The notes: a model not told the origin generated them from the sequence alone. A stretch of 64,000 nt of DNA from Cognatishimia maritima (GCF_900129685.1 NZ_FQWM01000002.1:396654-460653), one strand, 5' to 3'. Positions 26,427 to 35,829 are shown, counted from the stretch's first letter. Made by a program: numbers and translations.

Positions 26427-26969
26427 TTATGGCTTGTTGCCTTTGTCACCGTCGTTGTTGGAGTTGTCCTGGTCGGACGCGTCACAACCTTCAGAACCGT
26501 TACCGCCACCGTTGTTACAGTTGCCATCACAACCGTTGCCACCTGCGGCCGTCAGCCAGACCATGCTTTCTACGCTTTCACCTGTTGGCATATCAACGAT
26601 GCTTGCGCGGATGGACATATAGGTCGCGATTGCAGCCGGCTCACCGATAGCAGTCAGAACATCCATCCAGTGCGCATCCAGAGCGGCAATTTCAATCGCC
26701 GACGCAGCTGAGTAGCTGAGTTCGATGGTTTCGGTCAGGTTCTGACGCAGATTAGCAGCTGCGATCATATCTTCAATGTGTGCGCTTAGCGGCACATTGC
26801 CCTGCGTGATCGGTGCCATTCCATCCTTTACAGACCGCCAAGTTTGGACCTGAGAGATGTGGTCGTCCATCGCAAGCGGTGCTGCAGACACAACGCGCGA
26901 CAAACCAAACGCACCGAGTACAACGGTTTTGAAGATTAAGAGCGAGCGAGATTTTTTGAACTTAAACAT
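26427..26969 (-). CDS. Exported protein with Gly/Asn/Asp-rich Cys-containing tail, unknown function
   Basis: A 180-aa protein. The N-terminus MFKFKKSRSLLIFKTVVLGAF...VVSA is a signal peptide. The middle (about 35-135) is predicted helical. The last 40 residues are low-complexity Gly/Asn/Asp/Ser with three Cys (GCDGNC...GCDASD). It starts 11 bases after the stop of the larger exported protein, so they form a two-gene operon ending at a strong terminator. The tail resembles flexible surface or crosslinkable linkers, but is too irregular for a RTX repeat. I recognise no family. Confidence 0.65.
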   Translation of the reverse strand: MFKFKKSRSLLIFKTVVLGAFGLSRVVSAAPLAMDDHISQVQTWRSVKDGMAPITQGNVPLSAHIEDMIAAANLRQNLTETIELSYSAASAIEIAALDAHWMDVLTAIGEPAAIATYMSIRASIVDMPTGESVESMVWLTAAGGNGCDGNCNNGGGNGSEGCDASDQDNSNNDGDKGNKP

Positions 26970-26980
26970 GTTGACTCTCT

Positions 26981-27955
26981 TTACTCTACGATGATGCCAG
27001 CGATGGAGAAGTCGTTACTTGCGCTGAACGGCGCGAAGAATGACAGCCCGGTGGCTTTAAGATCAACGTCCAAGTCGTGGCCGACTTCGCCGTTTGACAT
27101 GCGGATAGTGTCGCGTTTCTGGCGCGCGACTTGGAGCAGACGCTCGATGTTTTCTGGGTCCTCAGACACCGCTTTAATGATTTCAAAGTTTCTGGAACCA
27201 ACCTCAAAGACAGGAGCGTCGCTGAATTCTTGCAGAATATCTGTAATGTCCAACTCAACGGTTTCCAGACCTGCAAATAGGGCGTTTTGCTTATCCTCGT
27301 CTTGCTCCAACGGCTGCGTCGGTGCGCTGAGAAGTAGGTCATCGCCAGGGATCATCACGCGAATTGTGTCGCCCGTGACAATGACGCGGCGGCGCAAGTC
27401 ACCGTTCTCACGAAACCGTACGTCAACCTCTTGATTGAATGACGCCCAAGGCAAACGCTCTTCGCCGTTGATCGCGAGAGAGATCAGCTCCACATCACCA
27501 TCCAACAGCGAAACGCCGGCAACCTCTGTATCTGCCGGCAAATCTGGCAACAGCCGATCAGCACCGTAGGTGCCGTAACGCACGTCCTCGGATACGAACA
27601 GGTCGCTTAACCAGATGCGCTTAACAGTGACAGCTTCGCCGAAGCTAACAAGAATACGTTCATCGATATCAATCTCATCGTTCTGCGCGCCATCTTGAAC
27701 ACCCAGACCATCGATCGGGTCCCAATAAAGGCTTGCGGCCAACCACGGCGAGTTCTGATCCTCCCGCCGCTCTGCTTGTATAGTGACAGAACCCACGGTG
27801 CAGCTTTCCTGATTCAAGCAGCCTGCGAAGGCCTGTGCTCGGAAATCAATCTGCTGGGCAAGTTCAGAGTCAATCGTCGCCGCGATCCCGGCGCTGGAAA
27901 CAACCGGCAACATCGCGGAAGCCAGTGCTAACTTTTTAATCTTTGATACAAACAT
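26981..27955 (-). CDS. Exported protein of unknown function
   Basis: A 324-aa protein with Sec signal peptide MFVSKIKKLALASAMLPVVSSAGIAA. The ATG at 27953-27955 was chosen over one 66 bases upstream because TTAGGAAATTCG precedes it and the signal peptide starts there. The mature part is acidic and beta-rich, with one Cys pair (AGCLNQESCTV) and a C-terminal sandwich-like end LSFFAPFSASNDFSIAGIIVE. There is no LPXTG, PEP-CTERM or membrane anchor. It is the first gene of a two-gene secreted operon; the spacer upstream carries an inverted repeat. Confidence 0.65.
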   Translation of the reverse strand: MFVSKIKKLALASAMLPVVSSAGIAATIDSELAQQIDFRAQAFAGCLNQESCTVGSVTIQAERREDQNSPWLAASLYWDPIDGLGVQDGAQNDEIDIDERILVSFGEAVTVKRIWLSDLFVSEDVRYGTYGADRLLPDLPADTEVAGVSLLDGDVELISLAINGEERLPWASFNQEVDVRFRENGDLRRRVIVTGDTIRVMIPGDDLLLSAPTQPLEQDEDKQNALFAGLETVELDITDILQEFSDAPVFEVGSRNFEIIKAVSEDPENIERLLQVARQKRDTIRMSNGEVGHDLDVDLKATGLSFFAPFSASNDFSIAGIIVE

Positions 27956-28125
27956 TTCGAATTTCCTAACGACTGAGGCGGTCGCCCTTGTGACACAGTT
28001 TCGCCCCAATGTTGAACGCATGCTGCCTACTTTGCCGCAAATTGCTTACAATTCAAAGAGGTAGTCGCTTATCTTACCATGATTCAGAGACAATAATTTC
28101 ATTTTTGAAGGATTGTAGCGTGCCT

Positions 28126-28152
28126 GAGTGATAATTTAATGAATTATCACTC
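28126..28152. repeat. Perfect 11-bp inverted repeat in the intergenic region
   Basis: GAGTGATAATT (28126-28136) and AATTATCACTC (28142-28152) are perfect arms around TAATG. No T-run follows on either strand. It lies about 170 bases upstream of the exported-protein operon (start 27955) and 72 bases past the stop of the 28224-28781 gene on the same strand, so it may be an operator or a protective 3' hairpin. Confidence 0.6.
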
Positions 28153-28223
28153 TCCCTAAAGTCGAACAATCGCCACAATTCACGACCTAGCGCGAATCAA
28201 CTTAGGTTTGCGACAATCCCGCC

Positions 28224-28781
28224 TCACTTCTGCCAGATTCGCTCAGAACCAAGCAAACTGCGTACTTCCCTGAGGCCGTATCTGATGGCCGCGCGCTCAT
28301 AGGCTGTCACCAATCTTTCGGTTCCTACATATTCATAAGTGAACTGGTATCGGCCCAAAAACGGTATGGCGTCAAAACGCGTGCACAAGAAAACGAAACG
28401 CGCAAACGGATCGCTTGCATGCGCAGTTAACAATGCGCGCAGACCGGTGCGAACCTCATCCTTACTAGCGTCAGGAACCAGAATGCCAACCACGGGCAGC
28501 TGCGCCGGGTTCTCTGCCCAAACAATGGTGCCAAGTGGGACATTCAGGGGCGGAAGCAGTTTCGCAACTGGATCATCCGTGATTGAAGTGGTCAGAACTT
28601 GCGGCGCTGGCACAGTGTCCTGAAAATCAATTTTCAGATCAAACAATTCGGGGTTTGCCAGTTCTTCAAGGAGGCGTCGATACTCGTGACGTGCCAGTGC
28701 ACGCCCTTGATTTCGACTTTGCCTCAAAAGGCGACGCACATAACCGGGACTGATGTTCAGACTGTCAGATTTGGTAACCAT
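28224..28781 (-). CDS. Conserved-looking hypothetical protein behind two glycosyltransferase genes
   Basis: A 185-aa cytoplasmic protein without membrane segments. An Arg-rich N-terminal helix region (SPGYVRRLLRQSRNQGRALARHEYRRLLEEL) precedes an alpha/beta part: VPLGTIVWAENPAQLPVVGILVPDAS and ARFVFLCTRFDAIPFLGRYQFTYEYVG. It begins six bases after the stop of the glycosyltransferase at 28788-30539, making a three-gene operon with it and the glycosyltransferase at 30529-32874. It may be a partner or regulator of these enzymes; no family is recognised. Confidence 0.6.
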   Translation of the reverse strand: MVTKSDSLNISPGYVRRLLRQSRNQGRALARHEYRRLLEELANPELFDLKIDFQDTVPAPQVLTTSITDDPVAKLLPPLNVPLGTIVWAENPAQLPVVGILVPDASKDEVRTGLRALLTAHASDPFARFVFLCTRFDAIPFLGRYQFTYEYVGTERLVTAYERAAIRYGLREVRSLLGSERIWQK

Positions 28782-28787
28782 GGCGTG

Positions 28788-30539
28788 TTAGTTCCGATAT
28801 CTTTTCACGAGTGCATCTAGTTCCTGCACCATCTCAGTCTGCGGCAGGAACTCCTTAGGGCGCGTATCGACCGTTTCCCGTTTTTTCAGCATCCGCATGA
28901 ACCGGGCGATAATGTCCGGGAAATCCTCCGGGCGGGTTGGATGGAGCACATCACACCACCCTTGATCCCCTGCATAACTGGCACGGGCAATCTGGTCGTC
29001 GATACGATCAAGATTGGTGGGCGCCAAGAGGACGGGTTTATCGTAGTTGATAAGAAGTTCGTGAAAACTGTTATACCCGGTCGCTGATATAACGCCGTCA
29101 AAGGCGCTTAGATATGGACCCAACGGGTAGATCTGGCGGATGACAGTATCTGCCTTTGAAGAGTCCGGTGGTGGTGACAGCGGCGACTGGGCCCAAACCA
29201 AGGTGACCCCATTCTTGCGAGCATTTTCTGTGACGGTCCAAAGTAGCTCGTCCCAATTGCCAAAGGCCCCGCCCAAGGACATGAGGCAATAGCGCCCCCA
29301 ACGTTTCAAACCTAACCGCTTTCGCGCTTCGGCACGGCTATAGCTATTGAGGTAGGGGCGGAGTGTGACCGAGGGCACGACCAAAGATTCACAAAATCCT
29401 TGGTATTCGGCACGCCCGACGCGTGTCGGGCCTTTGTCGACCTCGACAGCAAGGTCGCCGGGTTCCAGAACCAAGTCAGAGAACTGTTCCGGGTTCAGCA
29501 CGCTTTCGGGTGTCCCAGCGCTCATCATCCCGCGGCGCACCCACAAGACAGCATTCTTACCGCACCCCGGAGTACGCATGGCATTGATAAGGAAACGGTC
29601 AAAGGACCCGCCATCATACGAAACAATATCAGGTCGCACGTCGCGCAAGAGTTTAGCGAACTCTACGCGTTCCCACCAACGCCAATCCGGCGGGTGTGCA
29701 TCGATGTGACCGAATGTCTGACGCAGCACCACCTCAAAGCCAGCGGCCTGTACGATGGCGGCCGCGCGCGAGAAGCACCAGAAAATCACCCGATAGCCGC
29801 GCGCCTTCCTAAGCTCCATGCCGATGGACATCATCCGTGTCACGTGCCCCAACCCAATGCCATTTGGCACCACAACGACCATAGTCGGTGGGCCCCCGCG
29901 CACCGCAGGAGCCGCGACACCAGCAACACCACGAGAGAACGTGACTATGTCTTCCATATCCAGATCGCGCGGGTCGGCCGCGATCAAAGTTGCAAGCCGT
30001 CTCAGGCGCACCCAATTGTAGACATTCAATTCTGCATGGCGTGTTTCACGCTCGCCGTTCTTATTGGTCACAGAAAAGCTGATAACCGGGTCATCGCGCC
30101 GAATGGCGACCGTCGGCTTTTCGCCTGTGATCTGATGCAATGGAGGCAAAGTTTTTATCGGTCGCTCGGTCAGCGTCTGAATGGCGCTGGCCGCTTCCGG
30201 CGTGATTGCAAACAAGTCAACTGTTTCGCTCTCTGACAGGTCAAGACTGTCCGCAAGCAAGCTGATGCTTTCTTCGGCCTGCGAGATCTGCCCCATGGAT
30301 TCCGCGCGCCGCAATATCACGGCGCAGGGCAGCCCCATTGCAATAATTTCTGGCAGATGGGTCAGCGCATGACTTTGGCTCAGGACAACAAAGGCGTCAA
30401 CCAATTCAGCCGCCGATGCCGGGTCCGTCACCCAGAGATAGCTGCGGTCCGCATCTTCCGGATAGTCTTCGAGAAGCTGAGAGACCGGATCACCGAACGG
30501 CCCGATAATCCCCAATCGTTTTACCTGTTCAGGAAACAT
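28788..30539 (-). CDS. GT28/MurG-like glycosyltransferase with extra N-terminal domain
   Basis: A 583-aa protein. The C-terminal half (about residue 215 on) looks like a GT-B enzyme: VVVVPNGIGLGHVTRMMSIG, with the GHxxR element of MurG/UgtP-like transferases, LVLEPGDLAVEV, SLGGAFGNWDELL, and ISATGYNSFHELLINYDKPVLLAP, the acceptor/nucleotide loop. The N-terminal 200 residues (MFPEQVKRLGIIGPFGDPVSQ...) are an unrecognised alpha/beta domain, perhaps a second Rossmann unit. The ATG at 30537-30539 overlaps the upstream glycosyltransferase gene by 11 bases and follows GGGGGTC. No signal peptide is present. Donor and acceptor are unknown; polysaccharide or protein glycosylation are both possible. 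Confidence 0.75.
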   Translation of the reverse strand: MFPEQVKRLGIIGPFGDPVSQLLEDYPEDADRSYLWVTDPASAAELVDAFVVLSQSHALTHLPEIIAMGLPCAVILRRAESMGQISQAEESISLLADSLDLSESETVDLFAITPEAASAIQTLTERPIKTLPPLHQITGEKPTVAIRRDDPVISFSVTNKNGERETRHAELNVYNWVRLRRLATLIAADPRDLDMEDIVTFSRGVAGVAAPAVRGGPPTMVVVVPNGIGLGHVTRMMSIGMELRKARGYRVIFWCFSRAAAIVQAAGFEVVLRQTFGHIDAHPPDWRWWERVEFAKLLRDVRPDIVSYDGGSFDRFLINAMRTPGCGKNAVLWVRRGMMSAGTPESVLNPEQFSDLVLEPGDLAVEVDKGPTRVGRAEYQGFCESLVVPSVTLRPYLNSYSRAEARKRLGLKRWGRYCLMSLGGAFGNWDELLWTVTENARKNGVTLVWAQSPLSPPPDSSKADTVIRQIYPLGPYLSAFDGVISATGYNSFHELLINYDKPVLLAPTNLDRIDDQIARASYAGDQGWCDVLHPTRPEDFPDIIARFMRMLKKRETVDTRPKEFLPQTEMVQELDALVKRYRN

Positions 30540-32874
30540 GATCGACCCCCAAGGGTAATCCGAGATAGGACAGATAAGTGTCACGCCCAAGTTTCTCACG
30601 TGAGAACTTCTCTTCCACAAACCTTCGCAAAAGCATCGGCGGTGCGTCCGTCAAGGATTGCAGCCAATCGTTAATCTGCGCTGCAGCGACGTCAGGTGCC
30701 ACATCCATCGGCATGACAAGCCCGGCACCCTTTCCGCCCGATTTCACGGCTTCAGCAGAACCGCCAACGTCGCAGGTCACAACGGGTTTGCCCATGGCTT
30801 GTGCTTCAAGCAAGACGTTAGGCAGACCTTCGACCGATGACATCAACAAAAGGACATCGAAAGACTCATAAATTTCTTTCAGATCGATCACCTCTTGACG
30901 AATGTCGAGATCATGCAGGCCAAGGCGCTCTGCTTCGGCTTCGACCTCGGACATCAATGGGCCCGAGCCAAACAGAACTGGCGTGAACTCAACATTGTAG
31001 ATGCCCCTCAGATGCGCCAGCGTGCGCAACCAAAGCAAAGGCCGCTTGTTGATTGCCATTCGAAACACCCCGCCGATACGGAGTCTTTGCCCCGGTGCTG
31101 GGATCGGCATCGCAGCGCCGCCTGTCGGGACCACAAGATCCGGCAGTCCACCCGTATCCAGCGCATTGTATATGGTAAGCACTTTGCTCTCTTCCGAGCC
31201 AAGCCAATCGTCATAGTCTTTCGCAGCCCGGTTTGAGTTCGCGGTGAATACAAAGTTTTCCTTTTCAGCAAAAGCCTGAAACAGCGCCTGGTTCTCGGCG
31301 AGCGTGCCGATCCGCCGCGTGATAGGGCTCATGTTGCGGAAACTCATCACGACCCGTTCAACCGATTGGATTGTGCCAATCACACCGCTTGCCGCCGCGG
31401 ACCGGTCTTGCCAGCCATGAAGCACATGCGGGTTCAATTGATTGACGAGCTTCCAAAGCGCAGTGCAATCCGCGCGCAACCTTGCAGGAAGAGCTTGCAG
31501 AAACACATTGATATCGTCGGGGATCGGAGCGGATGGGCGCGACTCATCTGACAGATCAAAAATATCAACGCCCAACGCCTCTAGCGCAGGTAAGAAATGT
31601 GCATGGCCGCGATCAGCAGCTAGTGAGAATATCGCGACATCAATGCGCTCTTTTGAAATACCCTGTTCGATCAAAGCACGCACCATCTCGACAAATTGCC
31701 GCTCAGCGCCCCCGATCCCTAATGTCGAGTTCACAAGCAGGATACGTTCTGGCTCTTTGCCGATGCCTGGCCATCCGGCGGGCTTATCGCTCATTTTCAG
31801 TGTGCGCTCGATGGGCAATAGGAAATTCGGGCTTCGAATCTCGCGCGCCTCTGCGACGTCATCGGGCATATCTCGGGCACCGCCAACTGCGAAACCGAGA
31901 TTGTCGAGTAGATTTCGCGCGCGTGTGCTAAGGGTAAGACGCCGACGCCGCAACCAGACCACCAACCCGATTTCACCATGATCCAGCAATGCATCGCAGA
32001 ACTGCTGCTGATCAGACCGCGAGAGGTCTTTGGCAGCCGTGCCATCCAACCCAATGTGTTCAGCCAACGCATAGGCCATACCAATTTGCCCTGCTTGCAA
32101 CGCAAATCGCAGACGTTCCAACGGTGTGATCTTAGCCAAGACCAACTGCGACCGAATACGCGCAACGTCCTCCGCGCGCTCAAGCCGAGTATAGAGTATT
32201 TCTAATCGCAACAACGCTGTTCCAAGAAACCTTTCGCCTTCAAGGCAAAGGTCTTCCCAGACCTGCGCAGCACCTTTTAGGTCGTTGAGCATTTCGAGAA
32301 TGCGCGCGTTTCGCGTGCGCAAGAACAGATCGTTAGGAAACATCTCTTGCCCGCGATCATTCACTTCCTTCGCCTTCGCGAATTCCTCAGAATTGCGCAG
32401 CAGATCGACGATCATTTTAACGTCGCTGGGAGTCTCCAGAGCAAAGTCAGCTGCAAGGTCAATCACAGCCTGCTTGTCAAAGCGGATACGTTCACCCTTC
32501 ATCTCGAGAACCGACTTACGGAGGTAAATTTGACCCAAGCGGCGTTTGACTTCTGGGATTGTACTGTCAAATCCGAAAGCGCTGGTCAGGATGAACTCGG
32601 CTTCCTCCAGTTCATCGCGCGCTGTCAGGTAATCTACCTCTACAATCGCCAGTTCCCCCAAACGCACGCCGGCTGCCCAGATTTCTTGACGGATCTGATG
32701 CGCGAGCTTTTCGCTTCCGTTCTGCTTGCAATCGCGGGCCAAAAACTCCCAGAGCGTTGGGTTTTTCGCAGGATCATATCCAGCACCTGCCAGATAAAGC
32801 CGAGCCGTTGAAAAGCGTCTTTGATCACAAAGCTCCAGTAGCTGGGAGCGTACTTGAGTGTAGGATGATAACAT
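30529..32874 (-). CDS. GT4-family glycosyltransferase with N-terminal TPR-like helical domain
   Basis: A 781-aa protein. Residues 1-370 are alpha-helical repeats of TPR character. From residue 377 a GT4 GT-B fold begins: ILLVNSTLGIGGAERQF (388-394 GGAERQF), a middle HVLHGWQDRSA, and the C-terminal EX7E-type loop SVEGLPNVLLEAQAMGKPVV. The start is ATG at 32872-32874; the longer frame upstream overlaps the divergent gene at 32918 and is not credible. Fusion of a TPR array to GT4 is typical of enzymes that dock on a large substrate or complex. The acceptor is unknown. Confidence 0.75.
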   Translation of the reverse strand: MLSSYTQVRSQLLELCDQRRFSTARLYLAGAGYDPAKNPTLWEFLARDCKQNGSEKLAHQIRQEIWAAGVRLGELAIVEVDYLTARDELEEAEFILTSAFGFDSTIPEVKRRLGQIYLRKSVLEMKGERIRFDKQAVIDLAADFALETPSDVKMIVDLLRNSEEFAKAKEVNDRGQEMFPNDLFLRTRNARILEMLNDLKGAAQVWEDLCLEGERFLGTALLRLEILYTRLERAEDVARIRSQLVLAKITPLERLRFALQAGQIGMAYALAEHIGLDGTAAKDLSRSDQQQFCDALLDHGEIGLVVWLRRRRLTLSTRARNLLDNLGFAVGGARDMPDDVAEAREIRSPNFLLPIERTLKMSDKPAGWPGIGKEPERILLVNSTLGIGGAERQFVEMVRALIEQGISKERIDVAIFSLAADRGHAHFLPALEALGVDIFDLSDESRPSAPIPDDINVFLQALPARLRADCTALWKLVNQLNPHVLHGWQDRSAAASGVIGTIQSVERVVMSFRNMSPITRRIGTLAENQALFQAFAEKENFVFTANSNRAAKDYDDWLGSEESKVLTIYNALDTGGLPDLVVPTGGAAMPIPAPGQRLRIGGVFRMAINKRPLLWLRTLAHLRGIYNVEFTPVLFGSGPLMSEVEAEAERLGLHDLDIRQEVIDLKEIYESFDVLLLMSSVEGLPNVLLEAQAMGKPVVTCDVGGSAEAVKSGGKGAGLVMPMDVAPDVAAAQINDWLQSLTDAPPMLLRRFVEEKFSREKLGRDTYLSYLGLPLGVDHVS

Positions 32875-32917
32875 TGTAATTTTTGCTCGAGCGCCCGCAT
32901 TTTTCTTTGAGGCTACT

Positions 32918-34255
32918 ATGAGCGATACAGCTATTCTTGACAAGGAATCACCAGCGGCGCCTGACATCCCCCGGATGCTTGGGGACGCGGATTTTGAACT
33001 TGTGAAATCTCGTGCAGAGCTAAGCAATGGCCCGATCCTCGAGATTGGTCCGTGGTTGGGAGCCGTAACTTTCGAATTGGCACAGATTGCGCCCGTAACA
33101 GTGGTCGATAACTTTTTCTGGTCTGAGTCTGAGGCAAACGCATATCCCGGTATTTCTGAGCCAAACGGCTCATTTCGAGCGGCCTTTGAAAGCCATGTGG
33201 CCGATACTCCGCATCCAGTAACCACACTTGAAATAGACGCGTCAGACTTTGCTTGGGACGACAGTGAATCCCTGTCACTACTGTTTTACGATGGCCCGCG
33301 CGATGCCGAGGCGTTGCATCTGATCCTCCGCCAAATTTCCAAAGCTTTGTCAGCGGAAGGCCAGATCTTAATCAAAAATGTATATGGCACCCGTGCACCC
33401 GCGATTGGTGCCTATGTGAATGCGCTTTTGGGAGCCAGTATTTGCGAGCTGATTCACACAGATCAGCCAAATTGGTGCAACATGGCTGTTCTGAAACCCA
33501 GTTCAGCTTGGGCGGACATTGACTCATTCGAAACAGCAGCTGATGCAATTTCGACGACCCCTCTTCCGCAAAGTTTCAGCGACCCGTGGTTCGGTCAAGC
33601 GACCTCTGTGATGCGCCTTTTTTGGCTCGCGCAATTGGGGAACTGGGGCGCCAGCTTTGCCCAACTGCATATGCTACCGGTTCACACCGAAAGCCCCACG
33701 CTTTTTGATGAATACGAACGTTTCTTAAGGCTGAACCAAACCGCTCCTGAAATGGCGGCGGTTTTCTCGGTATTCCGACAAATTCATCACGACACCGCTT
33801 TGCGGATCCCTACTACCGACCGTATCGGTGAGTCAGTAGATCTGCGGTTGCGTCGTCTTTGGGATACAATCAGTCCCGAACTTTGGGAAAGCGAAGCAAT
33901 TGATCCCCGCCAAGCCTTTTCAAACCGGTTCGAAGTATTGCGCGCGGCGCTCGCGTCAGGTTTTGCAGTAAAGGTGGCAGGCAAAAGCATTGCTATCCTG
34001 GGACCGCTAGACCAAGCCCTGGAAATTCTTTGTCTGATCTGCGGCGCTACCAAAGTGATAAGCTTGATGACAAATGACCCTCTTTCAGAGGGCGATTTTC
34101 TTCAGACTGAGCAGCTGGCGCGACAGCCGGTCGAGGATGCGAAGTCAGATAATTTTGACTTGATAATATGCATTGGTGCGCAAGAAAGACTTGCGGCATT
34201 GCAGAGCGATCAGGAAACAATCCAAGTCCCCGAATTGTCACCCAATATCGCTTGA
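32918..34255 (+). CDS. SAM-methyltransferase-like protein with C-terminal extension
   Basis: A 445-aa protein, divergent from the glycosyltransferase gene across 43 bases. The N-terminal part (about 35-190) has a class-I methyltransferase layout: ILEIGPWLGAVTFELA (motif I EIGxxxG), VVDNFFW with acidic Asp, and LSLLFYDGPRDAEAL, QISKALSAEGQILIKNVYG. The C-terminal half (about 200-445) is mixed alpha/beta with FDLIICIGAQERL near the end and has no recognised fold. It probably belongs with the surface-glycan block, but the methyl acceptor is unknown. Confidence 0.6.
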   Translation: MSDTAILDKESPAAPDIPRMLGDADFELVKSRAELSNGPILEIGPWLGAVTFELAQIAPVTVVDNFFWSESEANAYPGISEPNGSFRAAFESHVADTPHPVTTLEIDASDFAWDDSESLSLLFYDGPRDAEALHLILRQISKALSAEGQILIKNVYGTRAPAIGAYVNALLGASICELIHTDQPNWCNMAVLKPSSAWADIDSFETAADAISTTPLPQSFSDPWFGQATSVMRLFWLAQLGNWGASFAQLHMLPVHTESPTLFDEYERFLRLNQTAPEMAAVFSVFRQIHHDTALRIPTTDRIGESVDLRLRRLWDTISPELWESEAIDPRQAFSNRFEVLRAALASGFAVKVAGKSIAILGPLDQALEILCLICGATKVISLMTNDPLSEGDFLQTEQLARQPVEDAKSDNFDLIICIGAQERLAALQSDQETIQVPELSPNIA

Positions 34256-34373
34256 TGGCACGCGTTCTATGGTGCTAACCACCAGAAAAATAAGACAATC
34301 ACAAAGTTTCAAGTTATGATCTAAGGCGGAATGACAAAAGCCTAGTCGCAAATTTAGCAAGTGAGTTGAATTG

Positions 34374-35780
34374 ATGGTACATAAAATGCGTAGCCTCCTC
34401 GGCGCTGTTTTCGTTGTTGCTGCCTTGTTTGGTAGCGTTGCTTATGCTCAGTCAGAGCGCTCGCTCTACCAGCAGGCCGAGGATCTCCGGCTTGGTATAA
34501 ATGGACCCGTCGATCTTGGGCGCGCACTAGAACTTCACAAAGAGTCAGCCGACCTTGGTCGCGACACCTCGCTTGTTCGTATGGCGAGCATCTACATTGA
34601 AATGGGCGACCACGAAAAAGCAATCCAAGCGCTAGAGCGCGGCATCGTACGCGGCCATCAATTCTCTAAACAGGTTTGGGCAGGCAACCATATCAGCGGC
34701 AAATTCGGTGAACTTTCCGTACCTGAAAGCGGGGTGCTTGCTCTGCGCGAACTCATTGCGGAAACCGACAAACCCTGGGCAAGGTATCGACTGGCACGAG
34801 CCTACGAATTTGGCACAGGCGTTGACCGAGATATGGAAGCCGCCATCGCAGAATACGAACGTCTTGCTGATGAAAACTATGCCCCTGCACTAAAACGGCT
34901 GGCCGACTTTGCGCTGCGTGGAACTGCTCAGGACAAGGACCTTGAAGCCGCTGTCGCCCTTTATCAGAAAGCCATAGATGCCGGCGACAATCGGGTTTGG
35001 CTCAGCCTAGCGCAAGCCCATCTGGCGACCGGTGACGCAGAGGCTGCCTTTGCCGCCTATCAGTCTGCTATAGATAATGACATAGCCGGCGCTGAGGCGG
35101 AATTCGCGCGGCTCCACTTCCTTGGCGAATTCGCGGACAACTCGGACAAAGCCTTTGGCGCAAAATGGTTGGAAACGCAGGCCGAAGAAGGTGACCTTCA
35201 CGCCGCTATGGAAGCAATTCAACTGTGGGAGCGCCGCTCTCGCCGCATTAACACACTGGACCTTGATAGTGTCCTCGCGACGATCAAATCCGCAGCCGAC
35301 AACGGTGACCGCAGGGCGGCTCAAGCGTATCTGCGAGCCCTGCGTGTCCTTCGCTGGAAAATCCCCGGCGCGCGCGCGAAGCATGCTGCCGCAGTTCAGA
35401 CCTATCGCCCGATCTTGTCCGGAAACACGCTTTATCGCGAGTTGTTCTTTGCGACCTACGACAGAGACAATCACAGCAAAAGCACACGGGACTCTGTTGC
35501 TACGGTGCGCGGCTTGGGTGGAGATGAGTTTGTATCCGGCGCAATGGGATTGAGATCCAATGAATTCACAGCCTTTGTTTATTTGGTGCAGGCGGAATTG
35601 CGCGATCTTGGGCTCTATTCAGGTCCAATCACAGGGCGAGCAACCTCATCAACTATCCGAGCGATGCTGCGACTATGCCGCGACGCCGGGGTCTATGATA
35701 CCTGCATCCACGGACCACTGCTTTATAACTCGTCTTACGAAATCAGCCGTGCCATTGCCGAACGGCGCAACGTGAACTGA
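34374..35780 (+). CDS. Sel1/TPR-repeat exported protein (AlgK-like position)
   Basis: A 468-aa protein with signal peptide (MRSLLGAVFVVAALFGSVAYAQ) and Sel1-like repeats (about 30-290), e.g. YRLARAYEFGTGVDRDMEAAIAEYERLADENYAPALKRLADFAL. Residues about 400-460 (LVQAELRDLGLYSGPITGRATSSTIRAMLRLC) look like a peptidoglycan-binding-type module. It is similar in length and repeat type to AlgK of alginate producers, but lacks a lipobox. It precedes algF/algI-like genes by 148 bases. ATG starts at 34374 and 34386 are both possible. Confidence 0.65.
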   Translation: MVHKMRSLLGAVFVVAALFGSVAYAQSERSLYQQAEDLRLGINGPVDLGRALELHKESADLGRDTSLVRMASIYIEMGDHEKAIQALERGIVRGHQFSKQVWAGNHISGKFGELSVPESGVLALRELIAETDKPWARYRLARAYEFGTGVDRDMEAAIAEYERLADENYAPALKRLADFALRGTAQDKDLEAAVALYQKAIDAGDNRVWLSLAQAHLATGDAEAAFAAYQSAIDNDIAGAEAEFARLHFLGEFADNSDKAFGAKWLETQAEEGDLHAAMEAIQLWERRSRRINTLDLDSVLATIKSAADNGDRRAAQAYLRALRVLRWKIPGARAKHAAAVQTYRPILSGNTLYRELFFATYDRDNHSKSTRDSVATVRGLGGDEFVSGAMGLRSNEFTAFVYLVQAELRDLGLYSGPITGRATSSTIRAMLRLCRDAGVYDTCIHGPLLYNSSYEISRAIAERRNVN

Positions 35781-35801
35781 GGTCTTCGTAAAGTTCTACC
35801 C

Positions 35802-35829
35802 CGTGCGCCATGGTTCCCTTTGGCGCACG
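35802..35829 (+). other. Inverted repeat between Sel1 gene and acetylation operon
   Basis: Perfect nine-base arms CGTGCGCCA (35802-35810) and TGGCGCACG (35821-35829) with a ten-base loop. Only a weak T-rich stretch follows, so it may be a leaky terminator. Confidence 0.5.

Noticed and set aside
26427-26560. RTX calcium-binding repeats in the Gly/Asn/Asp tail
   Set aside because: The spacing is irregular and no GGxGxDxUx nonapeptide is seen.
32875-33225. An N-terminal extension of the GT4 gene to 898 residues
   Set aside because: It would overlap the divergent 32918 gene and looks like its antisense.
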